Shown piece after piece: positions 40,496-48,915 of a stretch of 64,000 bases of DNA (its first letter is position 1; every line of letters begins with the position of its first letter). This DNA comes from CALEMW01 sp964343835 (GTDB lineage Bacteria > Krumholzibacteriota > Krumholzibacteriia > LZORAL124-64-63): contig CAYFKR010000016.1 of the NCBI GenBank assembly GCA_964343835.1, forward strand, positions 19,025 through 83,024, written 5' to 3'. Under the pieces are notes generated by a model, which was not told the origin of the DNA, did not search any database, and saw nothing but the letters and a program-made list of their open reading frames with translations. A program made the translations under genes and the position numbers.

Positions 40496-42595
40496 CTACT
40501 CGTCCAGGGCGCAGGGCCGGTAGTAGGACTGGGTGTAGTCGTCCACCATGCGCGCCGTGCTGAATTCGGGGATCACGCCGGCGACGGCGGCCCGCATCAT
40601 GGCCACCCAGCGGCGGGGCACGCCGTCGGGGCCGCGGTCGTAGAACGTGGGCACGACCTCGTTCTCCAGCAGGTCGAAGAGCGACGCCACGTCGTCGGCG
40701 TCCTGCTTCTCGGGGTCGTCGTAGTTCTCGTTGGCGCCGATGACCCAGCCGTTGGTGCCGTCGAAGCCCTCCACCCACCAGCCGTCGCTGATCGAGAGGT
40801 TCGGGGCGCCGTTGGCGGCGGCCTTCATGCCGCTGGTGCCGCTGGCCTCCAGCGGTCGACGGGGCGTGTTGAGCCACACGTCCACGCCCTGCACCAGGAA
40901 ACGGGCCAGGTGGATGTTGTAGCCCTCGATCAGCTGGATGCGGCCCTTGAAGAACGGATCCCGCGAGACCTCCCAGATGGTCTGCATGAGGTCCTTGCCG
41001 GGCTCGTTCATGGGGTGGGCCTTGCCGGCCAGCAGGATCTGCAGGGGACGCTCCGTGTCGCCGAGCAGGGCGGCCAGGCGATCGCGGTCGCGCAGCAGCA
41101 GGGTGGCCCGCTTGTAGGGGGCGAAGCGCCGGGCGAAGCCGATGGTCAGGGCCTCGGGATCCAGCAGCGAGGCGGCGGCGGCGATGTCCTCGGCGGGGGC
41201 GCCGTGGCGTCGGAGCTGCTGGGCGAGGCGGTGTCGGGCCTCGTCGACCAGGCGGCGACGCAGGGACTGGTGCAGGTTCCAGAAGGCGGCGTCGGACAGG
41301 TCCAGGCCGTCCTCGGTGAGGTGGGCACGGTAGGCCGCGTCCAGCTCGGGGGCGATCCAGCTGGCCATGTGCACGCCGTTGGTCACGTGGCCGATGGGCA
41401 CGTCGTCCTCGTCGGCGCCCGGCCAGAGGTGGTGCCACATGAAGCGGGCCACGTTGCCGTGGAGCTCGCTCACGCCGTTGGCGAAGCGCGAGGTGCGCAG
41501 GGCCAGCACCGTCATGCCGAAGCGGCCGGTCATGTCGCCGGGCTTCTCCATGCCCAGCTCGATGAGGGAGTTCAGGTCCAGGTCGGAGCCCTCGATCACG
41601 GCGCGCAGGTATTCCGTCACGTGGTCGGGGGAGAAGGCGTCGTTGCCGGCGGCCACCGGTGTATGGGTGGTGAACACGTTGTGCTCGCGGCATTCGGCCA
41701 GGGCGTCGGCCTGGGTGAGGCCGCGCTCGACCAGGGCGTGGCGCATCTGCTCCACGGCCAGGAAGGCGGAGTGGCCCTCGTTGAGGTGGAAGACGTCGGG
41801 CTCCACGCCGGCGGCGCGCAGGGCGCGCAGGCCGCCCACGCCCAGCAGGATCTCCTGGCGGACGCGGGTGTCCTCGTCGCCGCCGTAGAGGTGGCCGGTG
41901 ATCATCCGGTCCTCGTCGACGTTCTCGGGGACGTCGGCGTCCAGCAGGTAGAGGGAGATGCGCCCCACGGCGATCTTCCAGATGCGGGCCTGGACGGTGC
42001 GGCCGGGATAGGCCACCTCGATGCGGATCTCCTCGCCGCCGTCGTCGCAGAGGAGCACGGCGGGGAGGCGGTCGAAGTCGTTGGGCATGTAGTGCTCGGT
42101 CTGGCGACCGTCGGGGCCCACGAGCTGGTGGAAGTAGCCGAAGCGGTAGGCCAGGCCCACGGCCACGAAAGGCAGGCCCAGGTCGCTGGCGGACTTCAGG
42201 TGGTCGCCGGCCAGGATGCCGAGGCCGCCGGAGTAGATGGGCAGGCTCTCGTGGATGCCGAACTCGGCGCAGAAGTAGGCCACGGTGCGGCTGGCCAGGT
42301 CGTGGTCGGCGTCCGGGATCATGGCTTCATGGAAACGGGCGACGACCGCATCCAGCTGGGAGCGGAAGGCGTCGTCCGCGGCCAGGGCCTCGAGGCGGGC
42401 GGGCTCCATGTCGGCCAGCAGGGCCACGGGGTTGTGCTTGGCGGCGTCCCAGTGATCGGGATCGAGGCCGGCCATGAGCTCCCGGGCCTCGGGGTCCCAG
42501 GTCCACCACAGGTTGCGGGCGACATCGGCCAGGCCTTCGAGGCCGGCGGGAAGGTCGAGGGCGGTCTGGTAGCGTTCGACCACGGGCATCGTCAT
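40496..42595 (-). CDS. glgP: Alpha-glucan phosphorylase
   Basis: 699 residues of the short GT35 'alpha-glucan family phosphorylase' type. N-terminus: NLWWTWDPEARELM. Core: YFCAEFGIHESLPIYSGGLG, VFTTHTPVAAGNDAF, GHVTNGVHMASWIAPE. PLP-lysine region: EASGTSGMKAAANGAPNLS, then DGWWVEGFDGTNGWVIG. It releases glucose-1-phosphate from alpha-1,4-glucans. The first ATG (42595) has GGAGG four bases upstream; a second ATG six bases on is equally spaced and possible. Together with CBM48 proteins elsewhere in the window it shows alpha-glucan metabolism in this organism. Confidence 0.94.
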   Translation of the reverse strand: MTMPVVERYQTALDLPAGLEGLADVARNLWWTWDPEARELMAGLDPDHWDAAKHNPVALLADMEPARLEALAADDAFRSQLDAVVARFHEAMIPDADHDLASRTVAYFCAEFGIHESLPIYSGGLGILAGDHLKSASDLGLPFVAVGLAYRFGYFHQLVGPDGRQTEHYMPNDFDRLPAVLLCDDGGEEIRIEVAYPGRTVQARIWKIAVGRISLYLLDADVPENVDEDRMITGHLYGGDEDTRVRQEILLGVGGLRALRAAGVEPDVFHLNEGHSAFLAVEQMRHALVERGLTQADALAECREHNVFTTHTPVAAGNDAFSPDHVTEYLRAVIEGSDLDLNSLIELGMEKPGDMTGRFGMTVLALRTSRFANGVSELHGNVARFMWHHLWPGADEDDVPIGHVTNGVHMASWIAPELDAAYRAHLTEDGLDLSDAAFWNLHQSLRRRLVDEARHRLAQQLRRHGAPAEDIAAAASLLDPEALTIGFARRFAPYKRATLLLRDRDRLAALLGDTERPLQILLAGKAHPMNEPGKDLMQTIWEVSRDPFFKGRIQLIEGYNIHLARFLVQGVDVWLNTPRRPLEASGTSGMKAAANGAPNLSISDGWWVEGFDGTNGWVIGANENYDDPEKQDADDVASLFDLLENEVVPTFYDRGPDGVPRRWVAMMRAAVAGVIPEFSTARMVDDYTQSYYRPCALDE

Positions 42596-42711
42596 GAGTC
42601 CTCCGAAGCGGTCAGTCTGGGGCACGGGCCCGGCGAGCCGGGGCGGTGCGGTGCCGGGGGCAGAAGATAAGCCCTGCCCTGTCCGGATTTCCAGTTGTTA
42701 TCGGACCGGAG

Positions 42712-43269
42712 TCAGAAGAGTTGAGGTTCCTCGAGGCGGGTTTCGCCGCCCAGGGTGTGTCCCTCCAGTCTCAGCAGCCTGGCTTTGATGGAGAGCCCGC
42801 CGGCGAAGCCGACCAGCCCCCCGTCGCGGCCGACGACGCGGTGACAGGGTACCAGAACGGGAACGGGATTCTGGCCGGCCGCCTGGCCCACGGCACGGGT
42901 GGCGCGGGGCTGGCGGATGGCCCTGGCGATCTGGGCGTAGGTGCGGAGCTTGCCGTAGGGAATGGTGCTCAGCCGGTTCCAGACCTTGAGCTGGAAGGGG
43001 GTGCCGCGGAGATCGACGGGGAAGGAGAAGGTCTCGAGCTGGCCCGTGAAATAGGCGGCGAGCTCGTCGCGCAGGGGGACGAAGAGGTCGGGATCCTCTT
43101 CCACACCGTGCGGGTCCTCGCCGTCGTCGGCCAGGGCGCGGGCGACGGCGTGGGCATGGGTGTGGTATTGATAGGCCCGGGGCAGGAACTCCAGGCGCAC
43201 CAGTCCCTCGTCGCTCGCCACCGCGAGCAGGGGATCGAGCACGGTCCTGAGCAGGGCGTACCGGAACAT
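42712..43269 (-). CDS. ogt: Methylated-DNA--protein-cysteine methyltransferase
   Basis: 185 residues. The alkyl-accepting Cys142 is in the signature PVLVPCHRVVG, preceded by the Tyr/Arg-containing helix LSTIPYGKLRTYAQIARAIR that flips out the base. It repairs O6-methylguanine in a suicide reaction. The N-terminal domain is short and lacks the Ada zinc site, so Ogt-type. The start ATG at 43269 directly abuts GGAGG, an unusually tight spacing, but no other start fits in frame. Divergent from the rhodanese-methyltransferase gene. Confidence 0.94.
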   Translation of the reverse strand: MFRYALLRTVLDPLLAVASDEGLVRLEFLPRAYQYHTHAHAVARALADDGEDPHGVEEDPDLFVPLRDELAAYFTGQLETFSFPVDLRGTPFQLKVWNRLSTIPYGKLRTYAQIARAIRQPRATRAVGQAAGQNPVPVLVPCHRVVGRDGGLVGFAGGLSIKARLLRLEGHTLGGETRLEEPQLF

Positions 43270-43333
43270 CCTCCACCGCCTTGTTGAGACCGCGGGATCG
43301 TAGCAGATTTTCGGGGACGACGGAAGGGGTCCA

Positions 43334-44224
43334 ATGACCGACCCGGTCATCCAAATCAAGACATGGCATGAGCTTCTCCGATACGTCGAGTCCGGTGCGT
43401 CGGCCCTGCTCGACGTGCGCGACGCCGATGCCTTCGCCCGGGGCCACCTGGCCGGTTCGGCGTCGCGGCCTGTGCCCGTGGGGGCGTCCGGCAAGGCGCT
43501 CACGGACCTGCTGCCGGGCCATCTGCTGCCGCCGCGTCATGCGCGTCTGCTGGTGCTCTCCGACGATGCGGATCACGCACGTCAGGTGGCTGAGTGGCTC
43601 TCCCGTCGGGGCCGCGATGCCGTGACGGGCTGTGCTCCCGAATGGTCGGCCGCCCCTGACGGCGCCCTGGAGACGGGAGTGCGCGGTGGACGACTGTGGC
43701 AGCCTCCGCCCTGGCTCGCCGATCACGCGGACCTGCTGCCTCCGGCCGAAGCCGGCCCCGTGGTGGATCTGGGCGGCGGCAGCGGCCGGGCCTCCGTCTG
43801 GTTGGCCGAACGGGGCTACGACGTGACCCTGATCGATCGCCATGACGAGGCCCTGGGCTGGGGCCGCGACCTGGCCGCCGACGCCGGCTGCAGCCTGACG
43901 ACCCTGCGGGCCGACCTGACGGATCCCGCGGCCTGGCCTCCCGGTCCCTGGGCCGTGGCTCTCGCCCTGCGCTTCCTCCACAGGCCGCTGGTGGAGGCCC
44001 TGCCCGGCATGGTCCGCCCCGGCGGCATTGCCGTGGTGAGGACCTTCCGCTGGGAAGAGGGGCCCTGGACCCTGCCGCGGCGGCGGTTCTGCCTGGAACC
44101 GGGGGAGTTGGCGAGGCTGTTCAGGCCTGATCGGTGGGAGATCCTCGTCCACCACGAGGACGTGGACCCGGACGGGCGGCCGGCCTCGGGTGTGGTCGCG
44201 AGGCGCCTGGACGACGGGACGTGA
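43334..44224 (+). CDS. Rhodanese-like/SAM methyltransferase fusion
   Basis: 296 residues. Residues 1-100 form a rhodanese-like domain (GASALLDVRDADAFARGHLAG) whose active-site loop reads VLSDDADHARQ: the catalytic Cys is Ser76, so sulfurtransferase activity is unlikely. Residues about 130-290 are a class I methyltransferase with VVDLGGGSGRASVWLAERG, an acidic VTLIDRHDEAL and VALALRFLHRPLVE, similar to the TehB/Methyltransf group. The rhodanese part may only bind an anion or a partner. ATG at 43334 has GGAAGG upstream. Substrate unknown. Confidence 0.83.
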   Translation: MTDPVIQIKTWHELLRYVESGASALLDVRDADAFARGHLAGSASRPVPVGASGKALTDLLPGHLLPPRHARLLVLSDDADHARQVAEWLSRRGRDAVTGCAPEWSAAPDGALETGVRGGRLWQPPPWLADHADLLPPAEAGPVVDLGGGSGRASVWLAERGYDVTLIDRHDEALGWGRDLAADAGCSLTTLRADLTDPAAWPPGPWAVALALRFLHRPLVEALPGMVRPGGIAVVRTFRWEEGPWTLPRRRFCLEPGELARLFRPDRWEILVHHEDVDPDGRPASGVVARRLDDGT

Positions 44225-44309
44225 TTGCCCCCCGCCGGAGCAGGAGCTATCATCTCCGCCCGTGCGCCGCGCTCGCGACGCACGCCATCACCGAATCGAG
44301 GAGCACCGC

Positions 44310-45359
44310 GTGGACGTCGGAATCCTGGGCCTGAAATTCACGGGCAAGACCACCCTGTTCAACGCCATCACCGGCGCCGGCGCCCCGACGGGCCAGGGCG
44401 GCGTCGATCCCAACCGCGCCGTCGGCCAGGTGCCGGATCCGCGTCTGGACATCCTGACCGGCATGTTCAACCCGAAGCGGCAGGTCAACGCCAGCATCGA
44501 GTGGGTGGACGTGCCCGGGTTCGAGCCGTCGGGCGAGGGAGGCGTGGGGGAGGCCGTCAAGTTCCTGGAGCACGCCCGGCGCATGGACGCCCTGGTGCAG
44601 GTGGTGCGCTGCTTCGACAACGGCATCGCCGCCCCGGACCCCGAGGGCGAGATGGAGACCGTGGCCCTGGAGCTGACCCTGGCGGATCTGCAGATCGTGG
44701 AGAACCGCATCGAGAAGCTGACCCGCGAGAAGCAGCGCATGGGCAAGGTGGAGAACCCCCTGGAGCCGCCCCTGTTCGAGCGCTTCCGCGAGACCCTCGA
44801 GGCCGGCCAGGCCCTGCGCACCCTCGAGCTGAACACCGACGAGACCAAGCTCGTGAGCGGCTTCTCGTTCCTGACCCTCAAGCCCATGGTCGTGGCCCTC
44901 AACGGCGACGAGGACGGCGTCGACGCCTCCGTCGTGGAAGCGGCCGGCGCCTACGGCTCCGCCGTGGTGGATCTTTGCGCCAAAGTGGAGGAGGAGCTGG
45001 GGGAGCTGCCCGAGGACGAGCGGACCGAGTTCCTGGCCGACCTGGGCATCGAGACCCCGGCGTCGCACCGCATGGTGCGGGCGTCGTACCACGCCCTGGG
45101 CTTGCTGAGCTTCTTCACCGTGGGCGAGGACGAGTGCCGCGCCTGGACCGTCCGGGCCGGGGCCCTGGCTCCCGAGGCCGCCGGTGCCATCCACTCCGAT
45201 CTGGAGCGCGGGTTCATCCGCGCCGAGACGGTCTCGTACGACGACCTCACGGCCGCCGGCTCCATGGCCGAGGCCAAGAAGGCCAACGCCGTGCGCCTGG
45301 AGGGCAAGGCCTACGAGGTGCAGGACGGCGACATCCTGAACATCCGCTTCAGCGTCTGA
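44310..45359 (+). CDS. ychF: Ribosome-associated YchF/OLA1-type ATPase
   Basis: 349 residues. G domain: VDVGILGLKFTGKTTLFNAI (P-loop), G3 WVDVPGF, and VVALNGDED where GTPases have NKxD. The loss of NKxD is characteristic of YchF, which prefers ATP. A coiled-coil insert is at about 125-185 (ENRIEKLTREKQRMGK) and a C-terminal TGS domain ends VQDGDILNIRFSV. It binds ribosomes and influences stress responses. GTG at 44310 has GAGGAG six bases upstream and gives the correct N-terminus. The next gene follows without a gap. Confidence 0.93.
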   Translation: MDVGILGLKFTGKTTLFNAITGAGAPTGQGGVDPNRAVGQVPDPRLDILTGMFNPKRQVNASIEWVDVPGFEPSGEGGVGEAVKFLEHARRMDALVQVVRCFDNGIAAPDPEGEMETVALELTLADLQIVENRIEKLTREKQRMGKVENPLEPPLFERFRETLEAGQALRTLELNTDETKLVSGFSFLTLKPMVVALNGDEDGVDASVVEAAGAYGSAVVDLCAKVEEELGELPEDERTEFLADLGIETPASHRMVRASYHALGLLSFFTVGEDECRAWTVRAGALAPEAAGAIHSDLERGFIRAETVSYDDLTAAGSMAEAKKANAVRLEGKAYEVQDGDILNIRFSV

Positions 45360-45428
45360 CCCGGGGGGAGGCCCGCGATCCCGAACGCCCGCCGCATCCA
45401 TCCCGCCCTGCTCGCGGCCCTGGCCGCG

Positions 45429-47345
45429 GTGATCGCCGTGGCCGCCTTCCAACTCCTGGTGTGGAGCCCGGCGGACCGGTCGGTGCTGTCGCGGGCGCCC
45501 ATCCTGGATGAGGCCCACTACCTGCGCACGGCCCACGAGCTCTCCACGGAATCGTGGGTGCCCGACCGGCCCTTCTACATGTCCCCCCTCTATTCCTATC
45601 TGGTGGCGGCGACCGGCAGCGGCCGCGCCTTCGACGACCACCGCCTGCGCCAGGGTGGGCCGCCGACGGGCATCCGCGTGCTGCAGGTGCTGTGCTGGCT
45701 CGCGACGGCCTGGCTGCTGCGCAGGGTGGGGCGCGACCTGCTGGGCGACCCGTGGGGATGGGCGCCGCCGGCGCTCTGGATCCTGTACCGGCCGGCGGCG
45801 ATCCTGGCGTCGCAGACTTTGCTGGAAGTGCCGTTGGCCTTCGCGGCGACGGCGACGCTGTCCGTGGCGGGCGGCTGGGCCGGGCCCCGGGACCCCCTGC
45901 GGCGGGCCCTGCTGGCCGGCGCGCTGGTGGGGGCGGCGGCGCTGCTGAGGGGGACGTCGTTGCTGCTGCTGGTGCCGGCTGTCCTGCTGCTCGCCCGCGG
46001 CGGCGTCGAGGGCGTGGCCCGGCTCCGGCTGGCGGCCGTGGCGGCGGCGCTGGTCGTGTTCGCCCTGCCGGCGATCCACAACTCGACCACCGTCGGGCGA
46101 CCCGTGGGCCCCAGCCTGAACGGCGGCGTGAACCTCTACATCGGCAACGGGGCCGGGGCCAACGGCTTCTTCCGGGCCTTCGAGGGCTACGACGTGGAGG
46201 CGGACCCGAGCGGCGTGCGCTACCTGTCGCAGCGACTCGGCCGTCCCGTGGCGGACGCCGCCGAGGCGGACCGGGTGTGGTTCGGCGAGGCCCGCGACGC
46301 CATCGTCGGCGATCCCCTGCGCACGGCGGGGCTGTGGGTTCGGAAGGTCCGGCTCTTCCTGACCGCGGCGGAGATCCCCCAGATCTCGGCGCCGTCGGCA
46401 TGGTTGCGGACGGCTCCCGCCCTCCATGTGCTGGCGGTGCCGTACGGCCTGATCTCCGCCCTGGCCCTGGCGGGCGCCGTGCTCGCGTGGCGGTCCCGGC
46501 CCGGGCTCCGGCCCTGGCTGCTGGCGGCGGCCCTGCTGATCGCCGCCCAGTCCCTGTTCTTCGTGGTGACGCGCTACCGGCTTGTCTTCGTGCCGGCCCT
46601 GGCCCTGGCCGCCGGAGCGGCGATGGCGGAGCTGGTCCGGTTGCGGGGGGCCGCGCTGGGGCGGGCTGCGGCCGTGGTGGCGGTGGCGGTCCTGGCGGTC
46701 GTGCCGTGGGGATTGTCCTCCACGCTGGATCTCTTCGCGACCTCGGGCCTGGACAACGAGGCCGTGCGCTGGGAGCACGTCGGGATCGCTGCGGGCCGGG
46801 ATGCGGGGGCGGCGACGGCCGCCTACGCCGAGGCCCAAGCCCTCTATCGCGAGTCCCTGGATCGAGACCCGACCCGCGTTCAGCCCTGGCGCGGACTGGG
46901 GCGCGTCCTATGGCTCGGCGGCGACCGCGCCGGCGCCGTGAGCTCCGCCAAGCGCGGCCTGGAAACCGTGTCCCAGCCGGCCGGTCTGCGCGACGACCTG
47001 ATCCGCATGCTCCTGCAGGACCGCCGCGGTGACGAGGCCCTGCCTTACCTGGAGCAGGCCCTCGCGGACGCTCCGAATGACCCTGACCTGCTCCACAACA
47101 TGTCGGTGGCCCAGGCCGGCGCCGGCGATCCCACCGCGGCCGCGGCCACCGCCCGTCGCCTGGTGGACGCCGCTCCCGACGACCCCCGCGGCTACGTGGA
47201 CCTGGGCGTGATCCTGGCCAGGGCCGGTCGTCTGGAAGATGCGCATCTGGTGTTCGCAGCCGGTCTGGAGCGGGTGCCGGGTCACCCGGATCTGGCGGAG
47301 AACCTGGCCCGGGTCGAGGCGCTGCTGTCGGAACAGTCGCCCTGA
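45429..47345 (+). CDS. Membrane glycosyltransferase (GT39/PMT-like) with TPR tail
   Basis: 638 residues from the first standard start (GTG). About ten membrane helices up to residue ~430, with an acidic loop ILDEAHYLRTAHEL after helix 1 as in PMT/ArnT-type GT-C enzymes, then a long periplasmic TPR-like tail (AEAQALYRESLDRDPT, DLLHNMSVAQAGAGDP, GYVDLGVILARAGR). It probably transfers a lipid-linked sugar. The start is odd: GGGGGGAGG ends six bases before an in-frame ATC at 45378, which would add PNARRIHPALLAALAA, the positive N-terminus expected for helix 1. The GTG at 45429 has no ribosome site. The true start is likely 45378. Co-transcribed with ychF. Confidence 0.82.
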   Translation: MIAVAAFQLLVWSPADRSVLSRAPILDEAHYLRTAHELSTESWVPDRPFYMSPLYSYLVAATGSGRAFDDHRLRQGGPPTGIRVLQVLCWLATAWLLRRVGRDLLGDPWGWAPPALWILYRPAAILASQTLLEVPLAFAATATLSVAGGWAGPRDPLRRALLAGALVGAAALLRGTSLLLLVPAVLLLARGGVEGVARLRLAAVAAALVVFALPAIHNSTTVGRPVGPSLNGGVNLYIGNGAGANGFFRAFEGYDVEADPSGVRYLSQRLGRPVADAAEADRVWFGEARDAIVGDPLRTAGLWVRKVRLFLTAAEIPQISAPSAWLRTAPALHVLAVPYGLISALALAGAVLAWRSRPGLRPWLLAAALLIAAQSLFFVVTRYRLVFVPALALAAGAAMAELVRLRGAALGRAAAVVAVAVLAVVPWGLSSTLDLFATSGLDNEAVRWEHVGIAAGRDAGAATAAYAEAQALYRESLDRDPTRVQPWRGLGRVLWLGGDRAGAVSSAKRGLETVSQPAGLRDDLIRMLLQDRRGDEALPYLEQALADAPNDPDLLHNMSVAQAGAGDPTAAAATARRLVDAAPDDPRGYVDLGVILARAGRLEDAHLVFAAGLERVPGHPDLAENLARVEALLSEQSP

Positions 47346-47431
47346 TCTTTTTCGCGCAGGAGCGGTACCCGACGTCCGTTAGGGAGGGTGTGATCGGTGA
47401 CCCCGACGTACCCGAGACCGGAGAGACGGAC

Positions 47432-47983
47432 ATGAACAAGCGAACGATCCTGACGAGCATCGCGATCCTGGCGGCCCTGGCCGCGACGGCCCTGGCCCAG
47501 CCCGGCGGCGGCCGTGGCGGTCCCGACGACATGGAGCTCGGCCCCCGCATGGCCCGCATGCTCGACCTGAGCGAGGAGCAGGCCGCCGCCATGAAGGCCC
47601 TGCGCGAGGAGGGCCGCGACGAGGTCCGCACCGCCCGCAAGGAACTCCGTCGCCTGCGCCACGACCTGAAGGGCCTGATGCTCGACGACGACCCCTCGGC
47701 CGACGACGTGCGCGACCTCACCCGCCGCATCGGCGACCTCCGCACCGACATGCAGGTCCGCCGCGCCGAGATGCGCCTGAAGATGCGGGAGATCCTCACC
47801 GAGGAGCAGCGCGACCGGCTGATGACGATGCGTGAGCGCCGCGGCGGCGGCCGCTTCGGCGGTCGGCACGAAGGCAGGCCCGGCGGCCGTCACGACGGAT
47901 CCCGCTTCGAGGGTTGCGACAACGACGGCCCGCGCGGCTGCGACCAGCCCCGGGACGGACGCCCCGGTCGCCGCAACCGCTGA
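47432..47983 (+). CDS. Spy/CpxP-like periplasmic protein
   Basis: 183 residues. Signal peptide KRTILTSIAILAALAATALAQ. The mature part is a long helical hairpin with an LTxxQ-like pair: LDLSEEQAAAMKALREEGRD and ILTEEQRDRLMTMRERR, typical of Spy/CpxP. The last 45 residues are Gly/Arg/His-rich with two Cys, possibly metal-binding. Spy is a periplasmic chaperone and CpxP a sensor accessory. It is first in a row with an ECF sigma, an anti-sigma and another Spy-like gene. ATG at 47432 has GGAGAG upstream. Confidence 0.83.
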   Translation: MNKRTILTSIAILAALAATALAQPGGGRGGPDDMELGPRMARMLDLSEEQAAAMKALREEGRDEVRTARKELRRLRHDLKGLMLDDDPSADDVRDLTRRIGDLRTDMQVRRAEMRLKMREILTEEQRDRLMTMRERRGGGRFGGRHEGRPGGRHDGSRFEGCDNDGPRGCDQPRDGRPGRRNR

Positions 47984-48004
47984 TCCACCCGACGGGAGAT
48001 GACG

Positions 48005-48568
48005 GTGAACCACGTTCCCACCGACGACGACCTGATGGTCCGCGCCGGACGCGGCGAGGAGGCGGCCTTCCGCCTCCTCGTCGAACGCTGGGAACGGCAG
48101 GTGTTCGCCTTCCTGTGGCGGATGACGGGCAACGAGGACGACGCCCGCGAACTCTGCCAGGACGTGATGGTGAAGGTCCACGCCCACGCGCCGCGGTACG
48201 AACCGCGGGGGCTGTTCCGGAGCTGGCTGTTCCGCATCGCGGGTAACCAGGCCCGCAGTTTCGCCCGGCGACGGAAGCTGGTGGACTGGGTGCGGTTCGA
48301 CGGCTTCCGCCACGACCGCGCCGGCGACGCGCCTTTGCCCGACGCCGGGATCGAATCCGACGAGACGAAGCGCCTGGTGCGCGACGCCGTGGCCTCGCTG
48401 CCCGACCGGCAGCGCCAGGCCCTGGTGCTGCGGCGCTTCCACGAGATGAGCCAGAAGGAGATCGCCGAAGCCATGGACGTCACCGAAGGAGCGGTGGAGT
48501 CCCTGCTGGTGAGAGCCATGGCCACCCTGCGCGGGCGACTCGCCCGACGGCGGGAGGAGACGGCATGA
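48005..48568 (+). CDS. ECF RNA polymerase sigma factor
   Basis: 187 residues. Sigma-2: AFRLLVERWERQVFAFLWRM, ARELCQDVMVKVHAHAPRY and FRSWLFRIAGNQARSFARRR. Sigma-4: LPDRQRQALVLRRFHEMSQ and EIAEAMDVTEGAVESLLVRA. I chose the GTG at 48005 because GGGAG is six bases upstream; the ATG at 47999 touches that site. It lies between Spy-like genes and overlaps the anti-sigma gene (ATGA at 48565), the arrangement of a membrane-stress ECF system. Confidence 0.92.
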   Translation: MNHVPTDDDLMVRAGRGEEAAFRLLVERWERQVFAFLWRMTGNEDDARELCQDVMVKVHAHAPRYEPRGLFRSWLFRIAGNQARSFARRRKLVDWVRFDGFRHDRAGDAPLPDAGIESDETKRLVRDAVASLPDRQRQALVLRRFHEMSQKEIAEAMDVTEGAVESLLVRAMATLRGRLARRREETA

Positions 48569-48915
48569 ACGAACACGAGAAGCACGGCATCGAGCCCCTG
48601 GACCGGGAGCTCTGGGACCTGCTGGAGCACGACGAGGCCCCCGACCTCCACGGCTCGGTGTGGCCGGACGTGAGGGCCAGGACCACCTCGGACCGCCGCA
48701 CCGGCTGGCTGGACCGGGCGGTGTGGGCCACCGCGGCCGCGGCCTGCCTGGCCGTGGGCCTCCTGGCCGGGCTGAACGTGCCCGGCGGCGAGGCCGGTGC
48801 GGAGGAGTGGCTCACCGTCGACGAGCTGGTGGAGGGCAGCGTGTGGAGCGGGGAGTCGTGGTCCCTGGACGGTCTCTACGCCGCTGCCGGCGAGAACGAG
48901 GGAGGGACGCGATGA
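48565..48915 (+). CDS. Membrane anti-sigma factor (short, RskA/CnrY-like)
   Basis: 116 residues. A soluble N-terminal helix (LDRELWDLLEHDEAPDLHG), one membrane helix at about 52-69 (AVWATAAAACLAVGLLAGL) and a short acidic periplasmic tail (VDELVEGSVWSGESWSLDG). It is coupled to the sigma gene by an ATGA overlap and to the following Spy-like gene by another. Size, topology and position fit an anti-sigma factor of the CnrY kind; sequence similarity to any named family is weak. It would hold the sigma factor at the membrane. Confidence 0.72.
   Translation: MNEHEKHGIEPLDRELWDLLEHDEAPDLHGSVWPDVRARTTSDRRTGWLDRAVWATAAAACLAVGLLAGLNVPGGEAGAEEWLTVDELVEGSVWSGESWSLDGLYAAAGENEGGTR

Noticed and set aside
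44250..46838. Minus-strand open frame of over 860 codons opposite ychF and the membrane glycosyltransferase
   Set aside because: Shadow of two well-supported plus-strand genes; no motif.
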